Source: CAYYJM01 sp964471755
GTDB lineage: Bacteria > Planctomycetota > Planctomycetia > Gemmatales > Gemmataceae
Direction: 5' to 3'
NCBI GenBank assembly: GCA_964471755.1
Contig: CAYYJM010000098.1
Coordinates: forward strand, 1 to 20,714
Length of the DNA: 20,714 nt
Both the position numbers and the translations under genes were made by a program. Under the pieces are notes generated by a model that was not told the DNA's origin, made no database searches, and saw only the letters and a list, made by a program, of their open reading frames with translations. Of this stretch, positions 13,066 through 20,714 are shown in pieces; within the stretch, counting starts at the first letter, position 1, and the number at the start of each line of letters is the position of its first letter.

Positions 13066-16000
13066 ATGACGCCGATCCTCGATCACCTGTCGCAACAATG
13101 GCTGGCTTCCGCCCTGGCCGGCGGTGGTCTGCTCGTCGTCCTGCTCGCGCTGCTGTTCCGGCGACGGCTCGGCGGCTGGTGCGTCCTCCTTCAGGGGATC
13201 GCCGGTCCCATCGCGGCGTTCGCCCTCGGCCGACTCCTGTTCGGAACGGACGCATCGGTCTGGTACGTCTGGCTCGCGCTCCTCCTGCTCGGCGGACTGT
13301 TCACGCTCCTGGTCCTGACCGGCCTCTGGTCCGGTGCCGCCTGGCTGGTCGCGATCCTGCTGCTGTTCTTCACGCTCGGCGGACGATACTGGCAGCCGAC
13401 TGTCATCGCCTTCTCCGACCTCGGCGCGACGCTCCGCACCCTGGAGTTCGTGCATCCCTGGTGGCTGCTGCTGCTGCTGCTCCTGCCGGTCTTCGTGCTG
13501 CTTGCCCGGTCGAGCCTCTACCTCCAGGGGATCAGCGAGCCGGAGCGCCGTGAGTTTCAGGATCGTACCCTCCTCTGGCTCGCGCTGATGCCACCCGTTG
13601 GGCTCGTCTGGCTGGCCTGGTTCCTGATCCGGACACGCGGCCGACTGCGCATCGAGACCTGGCGGCCGTGGCTGTCCCTCGGCCTGCGCTGTCTGCTGGT
13701 CGTCCTGCTGACGCTCGCCCTGGCCGAGCCGCGCGTCGAGCAGAATGCCGAGACGACGGCCGTGTTGTTCGTCGTCGATCGCTCCCAGAGCGTGCCGCAG
13801 GAACTGGAGCCGGATCCACGCAATCCGGGCCGGATGATCGACCGCCGTGAGATCCGCATCCGGGATTTCATCGAGGACGCCGTCCGTCAGCGGGGTCGGG
13901 GCCGGGACCGCGATCTGGCCGGCCTGCTGGTCTTCGGTCGTCGGCCGCGTCTGGAGCTGCCGCCGGCCGCGGTGCCACAGTTCAACCTGGAGAGCCTGCC
14001 CACCATCCCGGACGGCCAGGCGACCAACATCGCCGCCGCGATCCGGCTCGGCTCGACCTCGTTCCCACCGAACACCGGCAAACGCATGGTCCTCATCTCC
14101 GACGGCAACGAGACGACCGGCTCGGCCGAGGACGCCGCCCGCGATGCGAAGGAACTCGGCATCCAGATCGACGTACTGCCCCTGGGCGTCGCCCTGCGGC
14201 ATGAGAACGAGATCCTCGTCGAGAGTGTCGATGTACCGTCCGTGACCGAGCAGGGGAGCAAGGTGCCGGTCACCATCCAGGTGCGCAGCTTTCACCCCGA
14301 GACGGTCATCGCCCGGCTGACGCTCAAGCAGATCACCGAGAAGGAGGTCGAGTTGGGCGTTCGTCTGCTGGCGAACCGGAGCCTTGGCCTGGGCCTGGCC
14401 GCGAGCGCGAGCGGCCAGGGACTCGACATCACCAGCGTCGGACCGGGCCCCCTCCAGGCCAGCGGCGTCGAGAAGGGGAACCTGCTGCTCCGCGTCGATG
14501 GCCGACCGGTCAATCGGCCCGAGCGCGTCGCCGAGTTGCTCGCGGCGAAGCAACCGGGCGATACCGTCGTCCTGACGCTGACACGCGAGCCGGTGCGCCT
14601 CGTCGTGGACACCCGGGTGCCACTGCGGAAGGGACTCAACAAGTTCTCGTTCACCCGGCCTCTGACCGATGAACAGCGATCGTACACCTACGAGGCCGAG
14701 ATTCAGCCGATTCGCGTCGAGAACGCCGAGGGCCGTCGGCTGGTCGATGGCCTGCCGGGCGACCGCGTGCAGAACAACCGGGCCAGTGCCCACGTCCTGG
14801 CCCGTGGTCAGCGGCGCGTGCTGATTCTGGAGAACCGCACGCCGGACGACCCGAAGGAGCCGGTCGATCTGAACCGGGTGGTCAACCCGGAACTGCTCGA
14901 GGTGCTGCAAGAGGTCGGCGGCCGAAAGCAGCTGCGGGTCGATCTCCGCGACGTGTCGGTCCTGAAGAACTATCCCGATCCGGAGCAACTCGCCGTCTTC
15001 CTGGGCGATTACGACTGTCTGGTCCTGGTCAACATCCCGGCCGACCGGGTCAGCGAACCGCAGCGGCAGGCGATCCACGACGCGGTCGGTCAGCAGGGCG
15101 TCGGCCTGGTCTTCATCGGCGGCGACAAGGGCTTCGGCGCGGGCGGCTGGCAGAAGACGAAGATCGAGGAGGCTCTGCCCGTCGATTGCGACATCCAGTC
15201 GCTCAAGGTGGACACGAAGTCGGGTCTGGTGCTGATCATGCACGCCTGCGAGATCGCCGACGGCAACTTCTGGCAGAAGCGGATCGCCAAGCTCGCCGTC
15301 GAGCGACTCGGTCCGCTCGACGAGGTCGGCATCATCGATTTCGACTTCGCCAACAAGTGGCACCTGCCGCTCCAGGAAGTGGGCCAGAACAAGCCGGCGA
15401 TCCTGGCCAGCATCGACCGGATGATGCCCGGCGACATGATGGACTTCGACCCGGCCTTCAAGATGGCCCATAAGGCCCTGATGGACCCGGCTCGCGGCAT
15501 CGGCACCAAGCACATCATCCTGATCAGTGACGGCGACCCGCAGTACAACCCGGCGACGCTCAAGACGCTGCTCGACGACAAGATCACCGTCACGACGGTC
15601 GGCGTCGCCTGCCACGGGCCGAACGAGGACACGAAGATGGCCGACATCGCCAAACGGACGCGGGGTCGGTCCTACTCGGTCAAGAAGCCGGACGAGCTGC
15701 CGGCGATCTACATCAAGGAAGCACGCCTCGTCAGCCAGGCCTTTCTCTACGAGAAACCATTCCGTCCGGTGATCGAGTACCGCTCGGGTCCGCTGGCCCG
15801 GATCGACGCCGGGCTGCTCGACAACATCGCGCCGCTGCGTGGCTTCGTCCGCACGACGCGCAAGCCGCAGGTGACGGTCGAGGTGCCCGTGATCACGCCG
15901 AAGATCAACGAGCAGGAGTTTCCGCTCGTCGCCTGGTGGCCCTTCGGAATCGGCAAATCGGTCGCGTTCACCAGCGATGCCGGCATCCCGAAATTCTGGT

Positions 16001-16995
16001 CGCGCGACTGGTATCAGGCGAAACTCTACTCGCAGTTCTGGGAGCAGGTCGTTCTCTGGACGCTGCGGCCGACGGAGAGCGGCCGACTGCTCATCCGCCG
16101 ACGATACGTCGATGGTCGGATTCAGATCACCGTCGAGGCCCGCGATGAGGCCAACAAGCCGGACACGGCGCTGACGATCCGCGGTGGCCTCACGCTGCCC
16201 GGCGTCCTGGAAGGCACCACCGGCCCCCGTCAGACGCTCAAGTTCGTGCAGCGGAACGCCGGCGTCTACGTCGCCGAGGTCAAGGCCGAGGAGCCGGGCT
16301 CGTACTTCATCACGGCCCAGGCGACCCGCCTGGTCAAGATGCGCGGTCCGGACGGCAAGGAACGTGAGGTCGAGGAGGGGATCGACACCGTCCGAACCGG
16401 CGTGACCGTGCCGCACACACGCGAATACTCGACACCGGAGAGCAACGTCGCGCTGCTGAAGCGGATCGCGGCGCTCACGGGAGGCCGGGTCTACGACGAG
16501 GACGATGCGGAACTGAAACAGATCGCCGCCCGGGGGCTGCCGTTCCGCGCTGGCCTGGCGGCGACCGGAGCCTTGCAGCCCTTGTGGTACTGGCTGATCT
16601 TCCTGACGGCCCTCGCTCTGGTGGTGGACATCGCCGCCCGGCGGATCGCGGTCGATCCGGCCGAGGCGAGGAAGTTCCTGGCGAACCTCTGGCTTCGCCT
16701 TCGCGGCCTGCCCGTGGACGAACGCGAACGGGACGAGTACTTCGATCGTCTGAAGGCCCGCAAGAGCCAGGTCGGCACGGAACGGAGCGAGCGGAAGTTC
16801 GAGGGCGTTCCTGGCGCGAGCGGCACGGTTCCGGGCCTGGCGACGCCGACGAATTCGCCGCAGCGGCCGACGCCGACGCCGGAGACGCCATCGACGGATC
16901 AGCCGCGGGAAAGTGCGATGGAACGCCTGGCGCGACGCAAGGAGGCCGAGCGTCGGGCCCTGGACGAACGGAAGCAGAAAGAAACCGAGGAGTAG
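13066..16995 (+). CDS. Giant VWA / glutamine-amidotransferase-like membrane protein with embedded PDZ domain
   Basis: The protein has 1309 residues. About seven membrane helices occupy 11-222. A first VWA domain (about 233-405) has the metal-site motif DRSQS (238-242) and ISDGNE. An Ig-like region (about 380-560) is interrupted by a PDZ domain (about 436-513: GLGLA, SVGPGPLQASGVEKGNLLLRVDG, PGDTVVLTLTRE). Next comes a class I glutamine-amidotransferase-like domain (about 600-715, VFIGGDKGFGAGGW) without an obvious catalytic triad. A second VWA-like domain (about 720-905) has HACEIADGN where DxSxS is expected, though ISDGDP remains. A beta-rich region, one membrane helix (1173-1192) and a charged, coiled-coil-like cytoplasmic tail complete it. 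The VWA/GATase architecture recurs in planctomycetes; the role is unknown, perhaps envelope complex assembly. Its start lies 7 bp after the NHL lipoprotein gene, suggesting joint function. Confidence 0.9.
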   Translation: MTPILDHLSQQWLASALAGGGLLVVLLALLFRRRLGGWCVLLQGIAGPIAAFALGRLLFGTDASVWYVWLALLLLGGLFTLLVLTGLWSGAAWLVAILLLFFTLGGRYWQPTVIAFSDLGATLRTLEFVHPWWLLLLLLLPVFVLLARSSLYLQGISEPERREFQDRTLLWLALMPPVGLVWLAWFLIRTRGRLRIETWRPWLSLGLRCLLVVLLTLALAEPRVEQNAETTAVLFVVDRSQSVPQELEPDPRNPGRMIDRREIRIRDFIEDAVRQRGRGRDRDLAGLLVFGRRPRLELPPAAVPQFNLESLPTIPDGQATNIAAAIRLGSTSFPPNTGKRMVLISDGNETTGSAEDAARDAKELGIQIDVLPLGVALRHENEILVESVDVPSVTEQGSKVPVTIQVRSFHPETVIARLTLKQITEKEVELGVRLLANRSLGLGLAASASGQGLDITSVGPGPLQASGVEKGNLLLRVDGRPVNRPERVAELLAAKQPGDTVVLTLTREPVRLVVDTRVPLRKGLNKFSFTRPLTDEQRSYTYEAEIQPIRVENAEGRRLVDGLPGDRVQNNRASAHVLARGQRRVLILENRTPDDPKEPVDLNRVVNPELLEVLQEVGGRKQLRVDLRDVSVLKNYPDPEQLAVFLGDYDCLVLVNIPADRVSEPQRQAIHDAVGQQGVGLVFIGGDKGFGAGGWQKTKIEEALPVDCDIQSLKVDTKSGLVLIMHACEIADGNFWQKRIAKLAVERLGPLDEVGIIDFDFANKWHLPLQEVGQNKPAILASIDRMMPGDMMDFDPAFKMAHKALMDPARGIGTKHIILISDGDPQYNPATLKTLLDDKITVTTVGVACHGPNEDTKMADIAKRTRGRSYSVKKPDELPAIYIKEARLVSQAFLYEKPFRPVIEYRSGPLARIDAGLLDNIAPLRGFVRTTRKPQVTVEVPVITPKINEQEFPLVAWWPFGIGKSVAFTSDAGIPKFWSRDWYQAKLYSQFWEQVVLWTLRPTESGRLLIRRRYVDGRIQITVEARDEANKPDTALTIRGGLTLPGVLEGTTGPRQTLKFVQRNAGVYVAEVKAEEPGSYFITAQATRLVKMRGPDGKEREVEEGIDTVRTGVTVPHTREYSTPESNVALLKRIAALTGGRVYDEDDAELKQIAARGLPFRAGLAATGALQPLWYWLIFLTALALVVDIAARRIAVDPAEARKFLANLWLRLRGLPVDERERDEYFDRLKARKSQVGTERSERKFEGVPGASGTVPGLATPTNSPQRPTPTPETPSTDQPRESAMERLARRKEAERRALDERKQKETEE

Positions 16996-17017
16996 AACGC
17001 CCCTGCGCCGCCTCCTA

Positions 17018-17046
17018 TTCCCAGGTCGGCCCGAATGCGATACCCT
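17018..17046 (+). promoter_or_regulatory. Candidate nusB promoter
   Basis: TTCCCA (17018-17023), a 17-bp spacer, and TACCCT (17041-17046), continuing GAA, end 23 bp before the nusB ATG. Each hexamer is an imperfect match. The -10 context resembles those of tatC and the NHL gene. AGGAGGG (17052-17058) is the ribosome binding site. Confidence 0.35.
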
Positions 17047-17069
17047 GAAGCAGGAGGGAAACCGTACGC

Positions 17070-17519
17070 ATGAGTAGCAACCGTCGTCATCAGGCCCGGG
17101 AAGTGGCCCTGCAACTGCTCTTTCAGTACGACATCAATCCGCGCGTGACGCGCGAGATGGTCGCCACCTACGCCCGCGCCGAACTGGCCGACGCCCAGCT
17201 CGAAGCCTTCAGCCTGGCCCTTTACGAGGGTGCCCTGCGACATCGAGCCGAGATCGATCGACGCATCGCCGCCGCCGCCGAGAACTGGCGACTGCCACGC
17301 ATGGCCGTCGTCGATCGCAACGTCCTTCGCCTGGGAGCCTACGAACTCCTCTTCGCCCCGGATACGCCGCCGAACGTCGCCATCGACGAGGCCATCGAAC
17401 TGGCCCGCAAGTTCGGCTCGCTCGATTCCCCGTCGTTCGTCAACGGCGTGCTGGACAAACTCCGCCAGAGTGCCGCGCCGTCGGCTCCCCCTGAAACGCC
17501 GCCTGATGCCGCGACATAG
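17070..17519 (+). CDS. nusB: Transcription antitermination factor NusB
   Basis: NusB, with NusE (S10), binds boxA in rRNA leaders and supports processive antiterminated transcription by RNA polymerase. The 149-residue product has the family length and fold markers: N-terminal RRHQAREVALQLLFQYD (5-21), then WRLPRMAVVDRNVLRLGAYELLF (73-95) and NVAIDEAIELARKFGSLDSPSFVNGVLDKL (102-131), the best conserved NusB block. A short Pro/Ala tail follows. ATG 17070 is preceded by AGGAGGG with 11-nt spacing. The gene lies 74 bp after the VWA gene, with its own candidate promoter, and its last 14 bp overlap the PHP gene, which indicates translational coupling. Confidence 0.96.
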   Translation: MSSNRRHQAREVALQLLFQYDINPRVTREMVATYARAELADAQLEAFSLALYEGALRHRAEIDRRIAAAAENWRLPRMAVVDRNVLRLGAYELLFAPDTPPNVAIDEAIELARKFGSLDSPSFVNGVLDKLRQSAAPSAPPETPPDAAT

Positions 17520-18378
17520 TCCCTTCACCGCCCTGTGTCAGGCCGCCGGTCGATCCGCCCTCCTCGGGACCGACCGGGCCGATCTGCACGTTCACAGCAC
17601 GCGCAGCGATGGTCTGTACACACCGGCCGAACTGGTCGATCTCGCCAGTCGCAGCGGTCTGGCCGCCCTGGCGATCACCGACCACGACACGCTCGCGGCC
17701 ATCCCCGAGGCACTGGCCGCCGCCGCGGGTCGGCCGCTGGAGATCATCCCCGCCGTCGAGATCACCGCCGAGTTTCAGGGGCGGGAGACGCATCTCCTGG
17801 CCTACTTCATCGATCCCAGTGACGGCCCGCTGACACAGGCTCTGGAGCGACTGCGTCAGGGCCGCATCCATCGCTTCCGGGCCATGTTCGACAGCCTGCG
17901 TGCCGCTGGCGTCCCGCTCCGCGAGGAGGATCTGCCCACGGCTCCGCTGGAGACGCTGGGGCGGCCACACCTCGCCCGGCTCATCGTCCAGGTCGGCCGG
18001 GCCAGCACGACGCGCGAGGCGATCCATCGCTACCTCCTGGATGGCGGCCCGCACACCCGGCCCAACGTCCGTCTGCCGGTGACCGAGACGACCGCGCTGG
18101 TTCGCCAGGCCGGGGGCATCGTGTCGCTGGCCCATCCCTCGCACCACACCACGTCCGAGATGCTCAAGAAGCTGCGTTCCCTGGGCGTCGGCGCGATCGA
18201 GGTGGCGTATCCCGATTTCCGAAACAGTCGGGTTCGCCAGCTGCGAACCTGGGCGGGCGAGCTGGGCCTGGCCGTCACCGGCGGCAGCGATTGCCACGGT
18301 CCCGATCGACGGCCGATCGGCTCGCAAACCATCTCACGCGACGAACTCGACGCCCTGCGTGCGGCCGCCGGCCGCTGA
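17506..18378 (+). CDS. PHP-domain phosphoesterase, RNase AM/TrpH (YciV)-like
   Basis: The 290-residue protein is a polymerase-and-histidinol-phosphatase (PHP) metal hydrolase. Visible metal ligands are DLHVHS (H28, H30), SDG (D35), ITDHDT (H60 and flanking acids), IPAVEITAEF (Glu), SLAHPSHH, and GGSDCHG near the C-terminus. The order and the inserted helical segment (about 105-190) match the YciV/TrpH group. Characterised members hydrolyse 3',5'-nucleotide bisphosphates and act as the 5'-3' exoribonuclease RNase AM, which trims rRNA 5' ends in E. coli; the same role here is inferred. The start codon ATG 17506 lies inside the nusB end (14-bp overlap) with no strong ribosome site, so it is probably translated by coupling. 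The frame is open further upstream within nusB, but that sequence has no PHP character. Confidence 0.9.
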   Translation: MPRHSPFTALCQAAGRSALLGTDRADLHVHSTRSDGLYTPAELVDLASRSGLAALAITDHDTLAAIPEALAAAAGRPLEIIPAVEITAEFQGRETHLLAYFIDPSDGPLTQALERLRQGRIHRFRAMFDSLRAAGVPLREEDLPTAPLETLGRPHLARLIVQVGRASTTREAIHRYLLDGGPHTRPNVRLPVTETTALVRQAGGIVSLAHPSHHTTSEMLKKLRSLGVGAIEVAYPDFRNSRVRQLRTWAGELGLAVTGGSDCHGPDRRPIGSQTISRDELDALRAAAGR

Positions 18379-18622
18379 GCCGGGAGCGCGAATGGGGCGG
18401 AATCCTCTCCCCTGGCAATCCTGAAAACGCGATGAAAACGGCGATCCGGGGGATCTTCGCGTAACCCCGGGCCAGAGTCCGGGTTGAATTTCACAAGGAT
18501 CCCGTCTCCGGTTCCGACGTTCGAGAGAGACACGCTCCACGTCGAGCCTTTGCCGGGAGACGTTCTCGGAACGTCGATTGAGCGAAAGGGTGACGGCATA
18601 TCCAGGACCCCGAGGCACACTC
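18379..18622. other. Structured intergenic region before the PSD1-family gene
   Basis: No gene is seen in these 244 bases. Hairpin-forming repeats include GATCC/GGATC (18443-18447 and 18451-18455) nested in CGCGA/TCGCG (18428-18432 and 18457-18461), and AACCCCGG/CCGGGTT (18463-18470 and 18479-18485) followed by GAATTT. One of these may end the nusB-PHP transcript. The heptamer GACGTTC occurs at 18516 and 18559. TATCCA (18599-18604) is a weak -10 candidate, and GAGG (18611-18614) is the ribosome site of the next gene. Confidence 0.4.
18559..18575. promoter_or_regulatory. Perfect 7-bp inverted repeat, possible operator of the PSD1-family gene
   Basis: GACGTTC and GAACGTC flank a TCG centre, a perfect 7+3+7 palindrome centred 56 bp before the ATG at 18623. 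A third half-site copy, GACGTTC, lies 43 bp upstream at 18516-18522. Such symmetry near a gene start suggests a regulator binding site; the regulator is unknown. Confidence 0.4.
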
Positions 18623-20714
18623 ATGCAGCGTCCAGTCCTCGTTTCATTGCTGCTCCTGGGCGGGATGGTCGCACTGGTCGCGGCCCAGCCACCAGCGACG
18701 CGGCTCGACCCGAAACAACCCTTCCGGCCATTCGGCCCGCGATCGGCGACGCCAGTCGTCGCCGAGAAGGAGGCCACGCCGGAGCAGCTCGCCTTCTTCG
18801 AGAAGAACATCCGGCCCGTTCTGGTCGAGAAGTGCATCGGCTGTCACTCCCGGGAAGCCAGCAAGACCCGTGGCGGCCTGGCTCTCGACACCCGTGCCGG
18901 CCTTCGTGCCGGCGGTGACAACGGCCCGTCCATCATCCCCGGCAAGCCCGAGCAGAGCCTGCTCCTCAAGGCCATCAGGCACACGGGCGAACTGAAGATG
19001 CCGCCCGCGAAGAAGGCAGACGAGGCTCCGATCAAACTCGAAGACCACGTCATCGTCAACTTCGAGAAATGGATCAAGGACGGAGCCGCCGATCCGCGTA
19101 CCGGCAAGACGCTCGCTCACAACCTCGACATCGAAAAGGGCAAGCAGCACTGGGCCTTTCGGCCGATCGCCAGCCCGACCGTGCCGAAGCCGAAGGATGC
19201 GACCTGGGCTCGCTCCGACATCGACCGCTTCCTGCTGGCCACGCTGGAGGCCAGGAACCTCCCGCCGGTCGCGGACGCCGATCCGCGTACCCTCCTTCGC
19301 CGGCTCTACTTCGATCTCATCGGCCTGCCGCCGACACCGGAACAGGTGACCGCCTTCCTCTTCGACGTGGAGAAGGACCGCCCGAAGGCGATCGAAAAAG
19401 TCGTCGATGAGTTGCTCGCCTCGCCGCGCTTCGGCGAACGCTGGGGCCGACACTGGCTCGACGTCGCCCGCTATGCCGAGTCGAGCGGCAAGGATCAGAA
19501 CGTCGTCTACCCGTTTGCCTGGCGTTATCGCGATTACGTCATCGCCAGCTTCAATGCCGACAAGCCGTACGATCAGTTCCTTCGCGAGCAGATCGCCGGC
19601 GACCTGCTCCCGGCGAAGGACGACGCCCAGCGAGCCGAGATGCAGATCGCGACCGGCTTCCTCGCGATCGGGTCGAAGGCCGTGGGTACGAGGAATCCAC
19701 GGGAATTCCGCATGGACGTCGTCGATGAGCAACTCGACGCCCTGTCGCAGGGCCTGCTCGGTGTGACGATCGCCTGTGCCCGCTGCCATGACCACAAGTT
19801 CGATCCGTTTACGCAGAAGGACTACTACTCCCTGGCCGGCATCTTCACCAGCAGCGAGACGCGCTTCGGCGGCGTCCGCTCGCTCCAGGTCCGGCAGTCC
19901 AGTACGCTCGTCGAGTTGCCGAACGTGGCGACCCTGGTCGATGGCAATCCGCGGAGCGAGGCCGAGTTCGCCAGTCTCAAGAAGCAACTGGCCGATGCTC
20001 GTGAGGCCCTGACCACGGCCCAGGAAGCGGCACGGGATGCCACCAACCGACTGAACGGTTTCCTGCGTGTGGCCTTCGCCCGCAGTCGGGTCGATGCCCT
20101 GGCCCGACAGGTCGGCTACTACGACGAGGTGGGCAAGCCGAAGAAGCTGGCGATGGGCGTGGTCGAGGGCTTCCGTTCGGCCGACACGCGCGTTCTGGAA
20201 CGCGGCGACGTGGCCAGGCCGGGTGAGACGGTTCGCCGTGGCTTCCCGCAGGTTCTCAGCACCGGCCAGGAGCCGCGCATCGGTCGCGGCAGCGGTCGTC
20301 GGGAACTGGCCGAGTGGGTCGCCAGTGCTGACAATCCGCTGACATCTCGCGTCATCGCCAATCGTGTCTGGCTGCACCTGTTCGGTCATGGCATCGTCCA
20401 GACGCCGGACAACTTCGGCTACCAGGGCGAGGCTCCGACGCATCCTGAGTTGCTCGACCATCTGGCGAAGACCTTCGTCGCCGATGGCTGGTCGATCAAG
20501 AAGTTCGTCAAGCGGCTCGTTCTGACCCGCGCTTACCAGATGGCCTCGATGACGACGGGGCCGCAACAGCAGGTCGATCCGGACAATCACTGGTTCTGGC
20601 GTCAGGATCGGAAGCGCCTGGAGGCCGAGGCCCTGCGCGATGCCATCCTGGCGGTTAGCGGTCGCCTCGACACGACCCCGGCGGTCGGCTCTCCTCTGGC
20701 GAAGAACCTCGACG
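18623..20714 (+). CDS. Heme-binding PSD1-type protein (PSCyt1-DUF1549-DUF1553), 3' end cut by window
   Basis: The frame runs from ATG 18623 to the window edge (697 codons) with no stop. It begins with a signal peptide (about 1-21, VALVAAQ). A planctomycete cytochrome C-like domain (PSCyt1, about 55-160) has heme motif CIGCH (71-75) and a candidate axial Met in KMPP (M126). DUF1549 follows (about 195-410: RRLYFDLIGLPPTPEQV, RFGERWGRHWLDVARYAES, and CARCHDHKFDP with a second CxxCH at 385-389). A charged helical linker (about 445-475) leads to DUF1553 (about 515 onward: NPLTSRVIANRVWLHLFGHGIV and FVKRLVLTRAYQMAS). These proteins are exported, are very numerous in planctomycetes, and are often followed by a DUF1501 gene. 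Their role is unproven, though links to polysaccharide or sulfated-glycan use have been proposed. GAGG lies 8 nt before the start. Confidence 0.93.
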   Translation, partial: MQRPVLVSLLLLGGMVALVAAQPPATRLDPKQPFRPFGPRSATPVVAEKEATPEQLAFFEKNIRPVLVEKCIGCHSREASKTRGGLALDTRAGLRAGGDNGPSIIPGKPEQSLLLKAIRHTGELKMPPAKKADEAPIKLEDHVIVNFEKWIKDGAADPRTGKTLAHNLDIEKGKQHWAFRPIASPTVPKPKDATWARSDIDRFLLATLEARNLPPVADADPRTLLRRLYFDLIGLPPTPEQVTAFLFDVEKDRPKAIEKVVDELLASPRFGERWGRHWLDVARYAESSGKDQNVVYPFAWRYRDYVIASFNADKPYDQFLREQIAGDLLPAKDDAQRAEMQIATGFLAIGSKAVGTRNPREFRMDVVDEQLDALSQGLLGVTIACARCHDHKFDPFTQKDYYSLAGIFTSSETRFGGVRSLQVRQSSTLVELPNVATLVDGNPRSEAEFASLKKQLADAREALTTAQEAARDATNRLNGFLRVAFARSRVDALARQVGYYDEVGKPKKLAMGVVEGFRSADTRVLERGDVARPGETVRRGFPQVLSTGQEPRIGRGSGRRELAEWVASADNPLTSRVIANRVWLHLFGHGIVQTPDNFGYQGEAPTHPELLDHLAKTFVADGWSIKKFVKRLVLTRAYQMASMTTGPQQQVDPDNHWFWRQDRKRLEAEALRDAILAVSGRLDTTPAVGSPLAKNLD

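Noticed and set aside
13039..16416. Very long open frame antisense to the VWA gene
   Set aside because: GC-rich third-position bias in the sense gene suppresses stops on the opposite strand. The translation is low-complexity Asp/Arg/Gln-rich, with no domain or ribosome site.
17230..17505. N-terminal extension of the PHP protein into nusB
   Set aside because: The extra residues are an out-of-frame reading of conserved NusB codons and have no PHP similarity.
18644..20590. Long antisense frame opposite the PSD1-family gene
   Set aside because: The sense strand encodes an unmistakable PSCyt1-DUF1549-DUF1553 protein, and the antisense translation has no family features.

Overview
The window is GC-rich, gene-dense bacterial chromosome that reads as a planctomycete, most likely of the Gemmata/Isosphaera type. 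This is inferred from families that are abundant in that phylum: a heme-binding PSD1-type (DUF1549/DUF1553) protein, a PQQ-like propeller protein with the FRGP motif, a giant VWA/glutamine-amidotransferase-like membrane protein, an orphan short secretin, and Uma2 and Rpn-like PD-(D/E)XK nucleases. Codon bias looks uniform. I saw no rRNA, tRNA, insertion sequence, prophage or CRISPR array.

Layout. 3-548 (+): end of a Uma2-family nuclease gene. 558-1676 (-): exported secretin-domain protein, convergent with Uma2. 2001-4259 (+): thrS, with an unusually long product and a terminator just after it. 4260-4825: an AT-richer intergenic island. It holds a sigma70-like promoter with a palindrome in its spacer, a 36-residue peptide gene (4539-4649) whose leader matches the double-glycine class, a terminator, and a second strong hairpin ahead of tatC. 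4826-9065 (+): tatC followed by a large membrane-anchored HEAT-repeat protein. 9089-11906 (-): a PQQ-like membrane propeller protein followed by an Rpn-like nuclease. 12138-16995 (+): an NHL-repeat lipoprotein followed by a 1309-residue VWA membrane protein with an embedded PDZ domain. 17070-18378 (+): nusB overlapping a PHP-domain phosphoesterase/nuclease gene. 18623 to the right edge (+): a c-type heme-binding PSD1-family protein, cut by the window.

How the genes relate. NusB and the PHP protein are translationally overlapped and may both serve rRNA synthesis and maturation, if the PHP protein is an RNase AM-type enzyme. tatC with the HEAT protein, and the NHL lipoprotein with the VWA/PDZ protein, form two cell-envelope transcription units.

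The most promising candidate for something undescribed is the stand-alone double-glycine-leader peptide between thrS and tatC. It has its own promoter, Shine-Dalgarno sequence and terminator, but no transporter or modification enzyme in the window. The PDZ domain inside the VWA protein and the large insertion in threonyl-tRNA synthetase are the next most unusual signals.
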